Assembly (NCBI GenBank): GCA_903861125.1
Contig: CAIOTF010000054.1
Span: 62,001-126,000 of the forward strand
Length of the DNA stretch: 64,000 nt
From: an uncultured Ignavibacteriota bacterium
Lineage (GTDB): Bacteria > Bacteroidota > Ignavibacteria > UBA10030 > UBA8401
Direction: 5' to 3'
Shown: in pieces, positions 18,091 to 27,820 of the stretch
Layout: each line of letters opens with the position of its first letter
Numbering within the stretch: position 1 is the stretch's first letter
Translations under genes and position numbers: made by a program
Notes under the pieces: generated by a model
Database searches by the model: none
What the model was told of the DNA's origin: nothing
The model's input: the letters and a program-made list of their open reading frames with translations, nothing else

Positions 18091-19314
18091 ATGAACGATT
18101 CTCAACAAACTAAACGGAAATCCATGCCAATAAATGCTCTGTTCTTTCTCTGGATCGGAATCATGGTCACCGTTCTCAGTCTCGGCTACTATTATATGGG
18201 ACAGCGGATCATCATTCCTTTCAAACTTGAGGCTCCGTATAAACAGATTGCCTGGAGCGTTTTAACGCTGATGTATCTTATTCCGTTTAGTTCCTTCTTT
18301 CTTCTTCGCGTTGCGGAAAAATGGAGCGATTTTTTTTCCTGGATTGGCTACGTAGGACTTGGTTTTCTTTCATTTGTTTTTGTCATGCTCTTCTTTCGCG
18401 ATATTGCGTGGTTGGCGGGATTGGCCGGACAGAAACTCTTCTCACTCCTCTCCTCTTCACCGCAGACGGTCGATGCGGCAAAAAGGGAATTTCTGCTGCA
18501 GACGACAAATCTTGGCGTGCTTGGAGTTGCGGGAACGCTGACGGCGTACGGAGTATATGAAGCACGAAAAACTCCGGGAATCGTCAATGTTGATATTCCG
18601 ATCGCGAAACTTCCGCAGGAGTTCGACGGATTCAGGATCGTGCAGATCAGCGACATCCACGCAGGACTTACCATTAAACGTGATTTCATTGAAGTTATCG
18701 CCGACGAAGTGCGGAAACTTGCTCCCGATCTGATCGCCTTTACCGGCGACATGGCGGATGGTTCTGTTCCTCATTTGAAGAACGACCTTGCACCGCTTGC
18801 CGATGTCTATGCTCCGCACGGAAAATTTTTTGTTACCGGAAATCATGAATATTATTCCGGCGCCGATCAATGGGTTGCGCACGCACGCGAAATGGGGTAC
18901 GATGTGTTGATGAACGAACACCGACTGGTAACAAAGAACGGCGCGTCGTTTGTTCTTGCCGGAGTCACCGATTACAGCGGAGGAGGTTTCTCACCGGCCC
19001 ATAAATCCGATCCGGCAAAAGCGCTAAACGGAGCGCCAAAGGATCTGGCAAAAATTTTGCTGGCGCATCAGCCGCGCACATTGTTCCATGTGAACGACCT
19101 CGATCTGGATCTGGTGCTGATGGGACACACACACGGCGGACAATTTTTTCCGTGGAATCTTGTCGCAACAATCGGTCAGCCGTTTATTAAAGGATTAAAT
19201 AAATACAATGACCGGACATGGGCGTATGTGAGTAAGGGAACGGGTTATTGGGGTCCGCCGGTGCGTGTCGGAGCTCGGTCAGAAATTACAGTGCTGACGT
19301 TGAAAAAAGCATAA
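18091..19314 (+). CDS. Membrane-anchored metallophosphoesterase (YkuE-like)
   Basis: A 407-residue protein with four to five N-terminal membrane helices (residues 10-140) and a calcineurin-like phosphoesterase domain. Metal ligands are seen in ISDIHAG, TGDMADG, TGNHEYYSG and MGHTHGGQ, the standard D-x-H / G-D / G-N-H / G-H-x-H set. Proteins of this layout act on the membrane surface, possibly on lipid phosphates or phosphodiesters. The ATG at 18091 is chosen because the open frame before it overlaps the SDR gene. A terminator follows at 19348. Confidence 0.85.
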   Translation: MNDSQQTKRKSMPINALFFLWIGIMVTVLSLGYYYMGQRIIIPFKLEAPYKQIAWSVLTLMYLIPFSSFFLLRVAEKWSDFFSWIGYVGLGFLSFVFVMLFFRDIAWLAGLAGQKLFSLLSSSPQTVDAAKREFLLQTTNLGVLGVAGTLTAYGVYEARKTPGIVNVDIPIAKLPQEFDGFRIVQISDIHAGLTIKRDFIEVIADEVRKLAPDLIAFTGDMADGSVPHLKNDLAPLADVYAPHGKFFVTGNHEYYSGADQWVAHAREMGYDVLMNEHRLVTKNGASFVLAGVTDYSGGGFSPAHKSDPAKALNGAPKDLAKILLAHQPRTLFHVNDLDLDLVLMGHTHGGQFFPWNLVATIGQPFIKGLNKYNDRTWAYVSKGTGYWGPPVRVGARSEITVLTLKKA

Positions 19315-19347
19315 ATAAAAACGGGAATTTTAGAAAAGATTTTGCAG

Positions 19348-19367
19348 ATGCGGACAGATGTCCGCAT
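19348..19367 (+). terminator. Terminator between the phosphoesterase and ureohydrolase genes
   Basis: A nine-base-pair stem ATGCGGACA / TGTCCGCAT with a two-base centre is followed by TTTTATTTT. It lies 33 bases after the phosphoesterase stop codon and 31 bases before the 3' end of the convergent ureohydrolase gene, so it may serve both strands. Confidence 0.8.
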
Positions 19368-19398
19368 TTTTATTTTAAACATGGCGGAAGAAAAAAAT

Positions 19399-20373
19399 CT
19401 AACGGTTTGCAACACCGGTAAGAAAGTACATCATGGCAAGTGCGGCTAATTTTGCGGTTCGTCCATCCTGATCAAATTTAGGATTGAGTTCAACAATATC
19501 GATAAGTTGAGTTTTGCGTCGTTTTCCGGCGAAGAGGGCTGCAGTAAGAAATTCCTCGGCGGTAAATCCGGTCGGCAACGGTGCTGTTACTCCCGGTGCA
19601 TCGGCGCTGTGCACTACATCCAGATCAAAGCTGACATAGAGTGCATCAACAGATGAAGTAGACAGTTCGTATGCAAGTTCGAGTGTTTTTGAAATTCCCT
19701 CGGCCCGCACATCGCGTAGCGAAAAGACGGTCGCTCCCCGCTCAATCAATTCGGCATAATGGGCGGCAGAATTTGCGAATGATTGAATTCCAACTTCAAC
19801 AAGGTTCATGGCGTTCAGAGCCGAGCCCTGCAGATCCAGCATCTGGCGGAATGAGGTGCCGCTGTTCCGTTTCGGTATCGGTTTCCGGAAATCCAGGTGG
19901 GTATCAATATTGATCACGCCGACATTCTTCTTCCCTTTGGAAAGACCGAGGAAATTCGGAAATGCTATATCGTGTCCTCCCCCGAGCACAATCGGTATGA
20001 TACCGGCGGTAACAAGGGTGTTTACTACTTCTGTAAGTGTTTCATGAGTTTCTTCAAGCGTTTTCCCCGTTTTAACATTACCAAAATCGAATATTGGCAG
20101 GTTTGAAGGCGAATTTTCTTTGCCGATGACAAACGGCGTCCGTTTATAGAACTCCGCCCGTATCGCATCCGGTCCATCCTTTGCGCCGATCCGACCGCCG
20201 TTGCGCTTTACTCCCTCATCCGTCGGCACACCGATAATGCCGATCTTCACATCATTGGTGAATTTTCTCTCACCGCGAAGCACGATGTCTCCCATCCGCG
20301 GATCGGAAGCATCCTTGCGGGAGAAAAAGAGTTTGTCGTTCGGTGCAATCAGGGATTGGAAAATTTTGCTCAT
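19399..20373 (-). CDS. Arginase/agmatinase/formimidoylglutamase-family ureohydrolase
   Basis: A 324-residue binuclear manganese hydrolase. Metal-binding motifs are GGGHD, DTHLDFR (DxHxD) and SFDLDVVHSADAPG (DxD), in the proper order. The context GVPTDEGVKRNGGRIGAKDGPDAIR is closest to formimidoylglutamase (HutG) sequences, which hydrolyse the formimino group in histidine breakdown, but arginase or agmatinase cannot be excluded. No other hut gene is near. The ATG at 20373 (MSKIFQSLI) is chosen; the open frame upstream is hydrophobic and improbable. It is divergent from mreD. Confidence 0.8.
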   Translation of the reverse strand: MSKIFQSLIAPNDKLFFSRKDASDPRMGDIVLRGERKFTNDVKIGIIGVPTDEGVKRNGGRIGAKDGPDAIRAEFYKRTPFVIGKENSPSNLPIFDFGNVKTGKTLEETHETLTEVVNTLVTAGIIPIVLGGGHDIAFPNFLGLSKGKKNVGVINIDTHLDFRKPIPKRNSGTSFRQMLDLQGSALNAMNLVEVGIQSFANSAAHYAELIERGATVFSLRDVRAEGISKTLELAYELSTSSVDALYVSFDLDVVHSADAPGVTAPLPTGFTAEEFLTAALFAGKRRKTQLIDIVELNPKFDQDGRTAKLAALAMMYFLTGVANR

Positions 20374-20492
20374 ACGTAATGCTAAAGTTATGAAAGTTCC
20401 TGCAAGATGCAAGTAAAGTTTTTGCATATTGTTCCAATTTACTGTAATATTCATAAAGTTCTTCAAATATCTGTCACGACGAATCTACCTTG

Positions 20493-20981
20493 ATGCCGAA
20501 ACACGTACGCTTAATTCTCATCACCCTTATTCTTGTAACACTGCAAACAACCATCGTCAGTTTTACATCAATCGCAAATATCATTCCCGATGTGATGCTG
20601 ATCTGGATCGTCTACATTGCTATTACGCAAGGACAGATACCGGCAACAGTGTACGGTTTTGCGATCGGTCTGCTGCTCGATCTGATCGGCGGACAGTTCC
20701 TTGGTTTGTCCGCATTGTCGAAAACGGTTGCGGGTTTCCTGGCGGGATATTTTTACCACGAAAACAAGATCGATATCAATCTGGCGAATTATCAGTTCCT
20801 GATTTTTGTCGGTGCGTCCTCTGTTTTGCACAACCTTATTTATTTTATCATCTTCACCAGGGGAAGCGATGTGGGTCTCTTGACAGCGGTCTTCCGGTTC
20901 GGTTTGTTGTCTGCATTGTATACCACGTTCGTCGCAACAATACCGATGTTCATCAGTGCACGCAGACCATCCTTGCGCTAA
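20493..20981 (+). CDS. mreD: Rod shape-determining protein MreD
   Basis: A 162-residue polytopic membrane protein with about five hydrophobic helices, including the QGQIPATVYGFAIGLLLDL segment typical of MreD. MreD is a membrane part of the elongasome that works with MreC, PBP2 and RodA. The identification rests on the helices, the family-like Gly/Asp spacing and on mrdA and rodA directly downstream. mreB and mreC are not next to it here: the gene upstream is on the other strand. Confidence 0.85.
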   Translation: MPKHVRLILITLILVTLQTTIVSFTSIANIIPDVMLIWIVYIAITQGQIPATVYGFAIGLLLDLIGGQFLGLSALSKTVAGFLAGYFYHENKIDINLANYQFLIFVGASSVLHNLIYFIIFTRGSDVGLLTAVFRFGLLSALYTTFVATIPMFISARRPSLR

Positions 20982-21037
20982 CAGTTTAAACGGATATTTC
21001 GTCTTCCGGATCGGCAACCTTTATAACGCATGAGAAT

Positions 21038-22867
21038 ATGATCGATGATTTTGGTTCCGCCGACAGGCGGTTCGTTATCAGGGTAATACTGGCATCAGGA
21101 TTTCTTATTCTGTTTGCACGGCTGTTCCAGCTGCAGTATGTGAACGCCGAAATATACGGAAAGGAAGCGGAGGAGAACTCGATCCGCAATGTTCCGAAAG
21201 TGGCAATCCGCGGATATATCTACGACCGGAAAGGAAAGCTGCTTGTTGACAACCGTCCTTCGTACACCGTCATGCTCACGCCGGTCGATTTTGACAAAAA
21301 ATACCTCCCGCTGCTTTCCAAAATTCTTTCGATGCCGGAAGAAACAATCATAGAAAAGATAAAACTTGGGCATAAATATAATGCATTTATTCCAACACGC
21401 ATTAAACGCGACATCACCTTCGCGGAACTTTCGATGCTTGAAGAGCACAAGGATAAATTGTACGGTGTGGAGATACAGATGGAATCGAAACGGTCGTATC
21501 CGACCAGTGCACATGGAAGCCACCTGTTCGGGTATGCAAAGGAAATTTCGGACGCACAACTTGAAAAACAAAAGAGCGATGACTATCAGCCGGGCGACAT
21601 CATGGGGAGTACCGGCATAGAAGCGAAATATGAACAGATGCTCCGCGGTATGAAAGGATTCGAGTTCATTTCGCAGAACGCCAAAGGACAGATCATCGGA
21701 AATTTTGACAATGGCAAGCACGATATTCCCCCCATCGACGGACTCGACCTGCATCTAGCGATCGACGGTGACGTACAGGCGATGGCCGAATCACTGCTTG
21801 CGGACAAACGCGGCGCCGTTGTTGCCATCGATCCGCGCAACGGAGGTATCATTGCCCTCGTCAGTAAACCGGACTATGATCTTTCGTTGATGAGCGGAAC
21901 AACAACACCGGAAATATGGCGGTCGTTAAACAACGATGAGGGAATTCCTCTTTATAACCGTGCAACACTTACGCGTTATCCGCCCGGATCAACATTCAAA
22001 ATGCTTCTTGCACTTGTTGCGCTGGACAAGAAGGTCATAGATGAAAACTGGATGATAACTTGTTCCGGTTCATTTCGATACGGCAACAAGGTCTTCAAGT
22101 GCGAGCATGTTCACGGACGGGTCAATGTGGTTGACGCAATCCACCGTTCGTGCAACGTCTTTTTCTACCAACTGATGCTGAAAGTGGGATTGGATGATTG
22201 GAGCGAGATGGGAAAACAGTTCGGGTTCGGCAAGCAGACCAAGATTGACATTACGGAAGAAAATTCCGGACTGATGCCCGACAGAAATTATTACGACCGC
22301 ATTCACGGAAAAGGAAAATGGACACAGGGATATCTGATCAGTCTTGGCATCGGACAAGGTGAGGTCGGCGTAACACCGTTACAGATGGCAAATTATGCTT
22401 CCATGCTTGCAAATAAAGGAAAATTCTATCAGCCGCATGCAGTGAATACCGTTGTGAACAAACGAACGCAACAGCGAGAGCCGGTAAAAGTGGAACAACG
22501 GCAGATCGATATCTCTGAACATGCGTGGTCATTGGTGCGCGAAGGAATGCGCAGAGCGGTGATGGAGGCGGGCGGAACCGGACGGGCAGCCCGCGTTCCC
22601 GGAATTGAGGTTGCCGGCAAGACCGGAACGGCGCAGAATCCGCACGGTAAGTCGCATGCATGGTTTATGGGATTTGCACCGTACGAAAATCCGAAGATCG
22701 CCATCTGCGTGATGATTGAGAACGTAGGCTACGGCGGAGCATTTGCCGCTCCGATCGCAGGATATTGTATAGAAGAATTTCTGTACGGCGAAATTATCCG
22801 GAACGGAAAAAATCCGCTGCCGATGGAACCAAATCTGCCCGACGAAGAAGCTGTTGCAGTCAACTAA
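21038..22867 (+). CDS. mrdA: Penicillin-binding protein 2 (elongasome transpeptidase)
   Basis: A 609-residue class B PBP with an N-terminal membrane anchor (VILASGFLILFARLF), the dimerisation domain, and a C-terminal transpeptidase domain. The active-site Ser is in GSTFKM (SxxK), the second motif is SCN, and the third is KTGTAQ. It crosslinks peptidoglycan during side-wall growth with RodA. It starts 56 bases after mreD and ends 23 bases before rodA, in the order usual for this cluster. Confidence 0.95.
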   Translation: MIDDFGSADRRFVIRVILASGFLILFARLFQLQYVNAEIYGKEAEENSIRNVPKVAIRGYIYDRKGKLLVDNRPSYTVMLTPVDFDKKYLPLLSKILSMPEETIIEKIKLGHKYNAFIPTRIKRDITFAELSMLEEHKDKLYGVEIQMESKRSYPTSAHGSHLFGYAKEISDAQLEKQKSDDYQPGDIMGSTGIEAKYEQMLRGMKGFEFISQNAKGQIIGNFDNGKHDIPPIDGLDLHLAIDGDVQAMAESLLADKRGAVVAIDPRNGGIIALVSKPDYDLSLMSGTTTPEIWRSLNNDEGIPLYNRATLTRYPPGSTFKMLLALVALDKKVIDENWMITCSGSFRYGNKVFKCEHVHGRVNVVDAIHRSCNVFFYQLMLKVGLDDWSEMGKQFGFGKQTKIDITEENSGLMPDRNYYDRIHGKGKWTQGYLISLGIGQGEVGVTPLQMANYASMLANKGKFYQPHAVNTVVNKRTQQREPVKVEQRQIDISEHAWSLVREGMRRAVMEAGGTGRAARVPGIEVAGKTGTAQNPHGKSHAWFMGFAPYENPKIAICVMIENVGYGGAFAAPIAGYCIEEFLYGEIIRNGKNPLPMEPNLPDEEAVAVN

Positions 22868-22890
22868 TTATTGCTGTTTTTTAATAGATC

Positions 22891-24111
22891 ATGAATTCAT
22901 TTTTTAAAGAATATTTTGACCGGACGATTTTCTTCAGCGTACTTTCGCTGGCAGGAATCGGTCTGCTCTCCATCTACAGCGCAACGTTCGATGCCTACGA
23001 AGGACGCGATTTCTTCCGGCAACTGATGTGGGTTGGCGTCGGTTTTGTTTCCATGATGACCATGATGCTGCTTCCGCTCCGTTGGCTGCAGCGCAACGCA
23101 TTCCGGATATTTTTTTCATCACTCACCCTGCTTCTGCTGGTGCTCGTTGCCGGAAAACGCGTGTATGGTTCGCAAAGCTGGCTGGGATTTGGCGGACTGG
23201 GAATTCAGCCGTCCGAGTTTGTAAAGATCTCCACCATGCTCGCGTTAGCTTCATTCCTGAGTCAAAGCGATGTGAAGGCGACCGATCTGAAAGATCTTGT
23301 AAAGACAAGTGCAATTGTTGCTCTGCCGATCGGCCTTATCATGCTGCAGCCGGATTTCGGCACTGCAATGACATTTCTTGCAATGTATATTCCGGTACTG
23401 TATTGGGCGGGCGCATCAAAATTTCTTATCATCATTATTATCGCTCCCGCCTTCGTTGCCGCCGCGTCGGTCTTTGGAACCACACCGTTCCTGATTGTCC
23501 TGATTCTGCTCGGGATCGGTCTCTACATGCTGCGCGACGAAAACAGTTTCTTTGCAATACTGGTCTTCGGCGTCAATGTTGTCATAGGATTTATGGTGCA
23601 GATCGTCTACGGCAAACTCCCGCTGTATCAGCAGAAACGTATTACCACATTTCTCGATCCCAATAATGATCCCCTTGGGGCGGGGTACAATGTTATTCAA
23701 GCAAAAGTGGCGATCGGTTCAGGCGGATTGCTGGGAAAAGGGTTTATGCGCGGAACGCAGACACAGCTTAGTTTCATCCCGAAACAATGGACCGATTTCA
23801 TTTTTTGCGTACCCGGAGAAGAATTCGGTCTGCTTGGGGGAATTATTGTTCTTGGTTTGTTCGCCGGTCTGTTATTCCATGGTGTGCGTCTCGCCTCCAT
23901 CGCAAAAAACAAATTTGGTTCACTTCTGGCAATCGGTTTTACTTCGTTGTTTGCATTTCACGTATTTGTTAATATCGGCATGTCTGTAGGATTGATGCCA
24001 GTGATTGGCATACCGCTCCCGTTTCTGAGTTACGGTGGTTCTTCGCTTGTTTCCTACATGATGGTGGCAGGATTGATGATGAATGTCTATGCCAATCGGA
24101 AAGAATATTGA
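22891..24111 (+). CDS. rodA: SEDS peptidoglycan polymerase RodA
   Basis: A 406-residue SEDS glycosyltransferase with ten or so membrane segments. Recognisable family strings are [17 protein letters not shown] and, near the C-terminus, [10 protein letters not shown]. It polymerises lipid II into glycan strands with PBP2 during elongation. It directly follows mrdA on the same strand. Confidence 0.95.
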   Translation: MNSFFKEYFDRTIFFSVLSLAGIGLLSIYSATFDAYEGRDFFRQLMWVGVGFVSMMTMMLLPLRWLQRNAFRIFFSSLTLLLLVLVAGKRVYGSQSWLGFGGLGIQPSEFVKISTMLALASFLSQSDVKATDLKDLVKTSAIVALPIGLIMLQPDFGTAMTFLAMYIPVLYWAGASKFLIIIIIAPAFVAAASVFGTTPFLIVLILLGIGLYMLRDENSFFAILVFGVNVVIGFMVQIVYGKLPLYQQKRITTFLDPNNDPLGAGYNVIQAKVAIGSGGLLGKGFMRGTQTQLSFIPKQWTDFIFCVPGEEFGLLGGIIVLGLFAGLLFHGVRLASIAKNKFGSLLAIGFTSLFAFHVFVNIGMSVGLMPVIGIPLPFLSYGGSSLVSYMMVAGLMMNVYANRKEY

Positions 24112-24218
24112 TATCAATTCTCTGTAGCATGCAATAACAACAAAAAAGCCGTTTGAGGTTGTGCTGTGTAGTTTGTATTTTCTTAACGGTTATACATTAA
24201 TCGGAGAGCAGTTGTGTT

Positions 24219-24884
24219 ATGAAAAAAATTGCCGTGTTGTTTCTAGTGATCATTGGTACCGGATGCAAGGATGATCAGCTCGTAGCGATCACCGACGGAA
24301 AGGTCTATTCCCAGTTAAATGTTCGTTACGATAAGAATACCAATAAAACTGCAGCAACAGCAGCCTTTTGGAAGGAATCGCAAAGCGGACAGCGCCTTAT
24401 CTTCAACGGAAATGCAAAAATACTGTTCGAAGACGTTACAATGGATTATCGGGCGGGCGATTATACATACATCAAAGAATTGGACAATCTTCGTACGCCT
24501 GCTGTTTTCAAAATCACTGATGTCAACAATAAGGTCTTTACAAATACCACAACGGTAAACACTATTGATTTCCCCACGGCACAGAAACTGGATACGATCG
24601 ATTCTTCGAAACCGCTGACCATCGCGTGGAGCGGTATTCCTCTGGAGAAACTCGAGATCGTTACGCTGCGCATCGGAACAGTAAGCGCCGCGCAGGACAC
24701 AACCGGAAAAACGAGCGTAACATTTTTACCGTCGCATTTTACGCAGCTTGGTTCCATTAAAAATACGATCGTTGCTGTATCACTCGAGCGCTCAAAATCT
24801 CCCGGCCTCACAAACGATCTTGGAGGAGGAGGAACAATGACCTCTCAGTATGTTGCCCTGACGAAATCCGCTTTCTTAAAATAA
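24219..24884 (+). CDS. Predicted lipoprotein of unknown function
   Basis: A 221-residue protein with a short hydrophobic N-terminus and a lipobox ending at Cys16 (IGTGCKDD), so it should be lipid-anchored. The Asp residues after Cys may keep it in the inner membrane by E. coli rules, which may not hold here. The body is beta-rich without known catalytic motifs. It begins 107 bases after rodA on the same strand, with no clear terminator between them, and is convergent with the hydrolase at 24937. Confidence 0.6.
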   Translation: MKKIAVLFLVIIGTGCKDDQLVAITDGKVYSQLNVRYDKNTNKTAATAAFWKESQSGQRLIFNGNAKILFEDVTMDYRAGDYTYIKELDNLRTPAVFKITDVNNKVFTNTTTVNTIDFPTAQKLDTIDSSKPLTIAWSGIPLEKLEIVTLRIGTVSAAQDTTGKTSVTFLPSHFTQLGSIKNTIVAVSLERSKSPGLTNDLGGGGTMTSQYVALTKSAFLK

Positions 24885-24936
24885 CTCTCTGCGGGTGTGG
24901 CCGGACCGCCGCTCCTCGGTTGCTGGTAGAAGAACA

Positions 24937-25977
24937 TTACCACTCTCTGGTTTCACCCAGTTTTAGCCCCCAGAAATCATCCTTTGGCAGCTGCTTCTGA
25001 GCAACTATTTCGTACATTTTTTTCGGCGGTTCATTCATCGGTTCATCGGTCAGCACAAATGTTCCCCAGTGGATACCAAGCAGTTTCTTCCCTTTCACGT
25101 CCATAAATGTCTGCACTGCTTCTTCGGGATTCATGTGAACCGGCTTCATCAGTTTTCTCGGTTCATAGGCGCCGATGGGAATGAGCGTAAGATCAAACGG
25201 ACCGAATTTCTTGCCGATATTTTTAAAGTGAGAACAGTATCCCGAATCACCGGCGAAATAGAATTTCTTTTCCCCCAGCACCGTCCACGAACACCATAGC
25301 GTCTGGTTCTTGTCGTTCAGCCATCGGCCCGAGAAATGCTGCGCCGGTGTGCAGACGATCTTTAATCCGTTGAACGTCGCACCTTCCCACCAGTCGAGTT
25401 CTTCCACATTCCGTATGCCCCGTTCTTCAAACCAGTCGCGCACTCTCAGCGGAACAAAAAATTTTACATGCGGATTTTTATCCACAATATCTTCGATGGA
25501 CGATTCGTCAAGATGGTCGTAATGATTGTGTGAGATCAGAATAAAATCGATCGGGGGAAGTTTTTCAATGGAAAGTCCCGGTTCCGAAATCCTCTCGCTT
25601 CCCGCCCATTTGAACGGACCGACCCGGTCGGCCCAGACGGGATCGGTGAGAAAGGTTTTACCTTCCATCTGAATCAGCACCGTTGAATGTCCGATCCACG
25701 TTGCGGTGTATGGTTTATTGCCGTTGATCAATGCGCCGTCATTTGTTTCGCGCGGAATCTCGACGTTCTCGGAGGGCGAAAATGTCTGAGGAATTTTTTT
25801 TATGATCCACGGGGCCATCTCTGAGAACCCCGCTTCGACAAAATCGGGATCTGTGTTAATGAAACCATTCTCACCATGATGCAGCGGAAGACCGGAATGG
25901 TCCTGCGCCAGCGCGGTAAGCGAAGGAAGCATAAACGGAGTGACAACAAGCTTTTTTAAGACAGAGCGACGATCCAT
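24937..25977 (-). CDS. Metallo-beta-lactamase-fold hydrolase (NAPE-PLD/UlaG-like), exported
   Basis: A 346-residue MBL-fold enzyme. The metal motif is ISHNHYDHLD (HxHxDH), with the next ligands in GDSGYCSHF and GIHWGTF. The sequence resembles bacterial homologues of NAPE-hydrolysing phospholipase D and UlaG-type lactonases. The N-terminus MDRRSVLKKLVVTPF carries a twin-arginine-like RRSVLKK followed by a hydrophobic stretch, so Tat export after folding with metal is likely. The substrate is unknown. Confidence 0.8.
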   Translation of the reverse strand: MDRRSVLKKLVVTPFMLPSLTALAQDHSGLPLHHGENGFINTDPDFVEAGFSEMAPWIIKKIPQTFSPSENVEIPRETNDGALINGNKPYTATWIGHSTVLIQMEGKTFLTDPVWADRVGPFKWAGSERISEPGLSIEKLPPIDFILISHNHYDHLDESSIEDIVDKNPHVKFFVPLRVRDWFEERGIRNVEELDWWEGATFNGLKIVCTPAQHFSGRWLNDKNQTLWCSWTVLGEKKFYFAGDSGYCSHFKNIGKKFGPFDLTLIPIGAYEPRKLMKPVHMNPEEAVQTFMDVKGKKLLGIHWGTFVLTDEPMNEPPKKMYEIVAQKQLPKDDFWGLKLGETREW

Positions 25978-26163
25978 AGGGAAAAGTATGAACTAAATTC
26001 TATCAAGCGCAAGGAATACCGGCAAACTTCTGTGTAATACAACACTATTCAAAACGGCTAAACCGGAGTATAGTTTCACCCATAATTTGTATTGAATTCA
26101 CACTCTTTTTTCTCTATTCTTTTCAATAATCGCATCCTTTTCCGGTCTCAATGCATCAAACTC

Positions 26164-26757
26164 ATGAAAGAAACTCCGGAACCTATTAACGAAAAAGAGC
26201 TTATTGCCAGGGTAAAAAATGGCGATGAACGTGCGTTTGCCCAGTTGGTAAAACTGTACGAGCAGACCGTGTGGGGGTTTGCATTCAAACTCTGCCGCAA
26301 CAAAGAGAAGGCCGATGAATCGTACCAGGATACATTCATCAATGTCTACCGGAAGATAGATCAGTTCGATTCGCGTTCGAAGTTTTCCACCTGGCTCTAC
26401 ACGATTGTTGCCAACAACTGTTTGATGAACCGGCGGAAAAGAAAAATGGACGGATTGCTTGAATCGCTTGATGATGCACCGGATGTTGGAAACGAAGACG
26501 TACAGAAACAATTGGCAGTGTGGGACGATTCGCCGATCGACACCATGATGAACAAAGAAATGCGCGAACAGATGGACGCGGCGATCCAGGAACTTCCGGA
26601 TGAGTATAAAGTGGTCTTTGTGCTGAGGGATCTGGAAGATAAAACGGCAGAAGAAACAGCAAAGATCCTGAACCTTACCGTTCCCGCAGTGAAATCGCGG
26701 CTGCGGCGCTCAAGAATATTTTTACGGCATAAACTACACGGTTTGATGAAGGCATGA
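26164..26757 (+). CDS. ECF RNA polymerase sigma factor (RpoE/SigR type)
   Basis: A 197-residue sigma factor with region 2 (GDERAFAQLVKLYEQTVWGFAF, DTFINVYRKIDQFDSRSKFSTWLYTIVANNCL) and region 4 (LPDEYKVVFVLRDLEDKTAEETAKILNLTVPAVKSRLRRSR). The ATG at 26164 is chosen over an open upstream frame of hydrophobic residues. Its stop overlaps the ATG of a zinc-binding anti-sigma gene, the usual layout for a thiol- or stress-responsive pair. The sulfur and redox genes that follow are the obvious candidates for its regulon. Confidence 0.85.
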   Translation: MKETPEPINEKELIARVKNGDERAFAQLVKLYEQTVWGFAFKLCRNKEKADESYQDTFINVYRKIDQFDSRSKFSTWLYTIVANNCLMNRRKRKMDGLLESLDDAPDVGNEDVQKQLAVWDDSPIDTMMNKEMREQMDAAIQELPDEYKVVFVLRDLEDKTAEETAKILNLTVPAVKSRLRRSRIFLRHKLHGLMKA

Positions 26758-27041
26758 AGCATTTACACTCACACATACAAAAACATATCCATACACTCTC
26801 CTGCGGAGATGTGTATGAGCATTTATGCGATAATTTGGACTCTAAACTGGATTCCGAATCGTGCCGCAGAATCAAAGCGCACATGCAGGGATGCAAGAAT
26901 TGTTCGGCTATGCTCGATTCACTGAAAAAGACCATCCATTTATACAAACAGTATCCCGCCCCGGTTCTGCCCGAAAAAACGCGTAAAAAGCTCTTTGCTG
27001 TTATTCAAATGAAGAAAACAAAAAAACGCCCGGTCCGCTGA
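26754..27041 (+). CDS. Zinc-binding anti-sigma factor (ZAS/zf-HC2)
   Basis: A 95-residue soluble protein overlapping the sigma gene as ATGA. It has the ZAS motif H-x3-C-x2-C in AHMQGCKNC, plus earlier Cys residues at SCGD and DSESC that may complete the metal site or act as redox switches. No membrane helix is seen, so it is of the soluble RsrA-like kind that releases its sigma factor when thiols are oxidised. That mode is inferred from the family, not shown. Confidence 0.8.
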   Translation: MKHLHSHIQKHIHTLSCGDVYEHLCDNLDSKLDSESCRRIKAHMQGCKNCSAMLDSLKKTIHLYKQYPAPVLPEKTRKKLFAVIQMKKTKKRPVR

Positions 27042-27208
27042 ATCCTTTTCCGTTTAATAGCATCATACTATTACAAAACAAAGAACAGCGAGTCGAAGTC
27101 CCGCTGTGCGTGATGTCCCGTTTTTCGGGATTCCCAAAAAAGCGGAACCGCACGGCGGCACATATATATTCCTGCGTAACATCACAAAATAATTTAAGGG
27201 GATCCACA

Positions 27209-27415
27209 ATGAAAAATAATATTGGAAAAATCGAACAACCGATCCGTATAGCGCTTGGTTTATTCATTACCTCGCTTGCGTTTTGGGGACCCGCAACACC
27301 ATGGGCGTATGCCGGACTCATATTTGTTGCAACTGGTTCTGTGCGCTATTGCCCCATCTGGCACATGATCGGTGTGAATACGAATAAAAAAATTGAAACC
27401 GAAAAATTAAAATAA
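27209..27415 (+). CDS. DUF2892 (YgaP-type) small membrane protein
   Basis: A 68-residue protein with two membrane helices (about residues 12-28 and 33-48) and the RYCPIWHMIG C-terminal string typical of DUF2892. This domain is found fused to rhodanese in YgaP-type proteins, so its place beside two rhodaneses is coherent. A strong AAGGGG ribosome site lies before the ATG at 27209. It starts a tightly packed eight-gene run. Confidence 0.8.
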   Translation: MKNNIGKIEQPIRIALGLFITSLAFWGPATPWAYAGLIFVATGSVRYCPIWHMIGVNTNKKIETEKLK

Positions 27416-27431
27416 CAGGACGGGATTCGTT

Positions 27432-27806
27432 ATGACAGAAGCATTAACAAAAGAGACATTTTTAACAAAGGTATTTGATTTCGAAAAAAACCAGGAGTGG
27501 CAGTTCAACGGTGAACTACCTGCAGTTGTGGATTTCTGGGCACCGTGGTGCGGTCCGTGCAAAATGGTCGGACCGGTCATTGATGAACTGTCGGACGAGA
27601 TGAAGGGACAGGTGAATTTTTATAAGGTGAATACCGATGTTGAACAGGAACTCGCAAGCGTTTTCGGGATCCGTTCGATTCCATCGCTCCTTTTCATTCC
27701 CAAAGAAGGAAAACCGATGATGGCTGCCGGCGCACTGCCGAAAAACGAATTGAAGAAGGTCATCAACGAAAATTTATTGTCGAAAAAGATCATCACTCTC
27801 TCATAA
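27432..27806 (+). CDS. Thioredoxin
   Basis: A 124-residue thioredoxin with active site W39-C40-G-P-C43, the preceding DFWAP, and the cis-proline loop SIPSLLF. It lacks a signal peptide, so it is cytoplasmic. It reduces disulfides and could reduce persulfides carried by the adjacent rhodaneses. It lies 16 bases after the DUF2892 gene and 14 before the FmdB gene. Confidence 0.95.
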   Translation: MTEALTKETFLTKVFDFEKNQEWQFNGELPAVVDFWAPWCGPCKMVGPVIDELSDEMKGQVNFYKVNTDVEQELASVFGIRSIPSLLFIPKEGKPMMAAGALPKNELKKVINENLLSKKIITLS

Positions 27807-27820
27807 GGAAACTAACCGCC

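Noticed and set aside
27060-27205. Possible ECF-type promoter (GGAACC with a later GTAAC) before the DUF2892 gene
   Set aside because: The spacing does not fit known patterns well and no matching site was found before the sigma gene.
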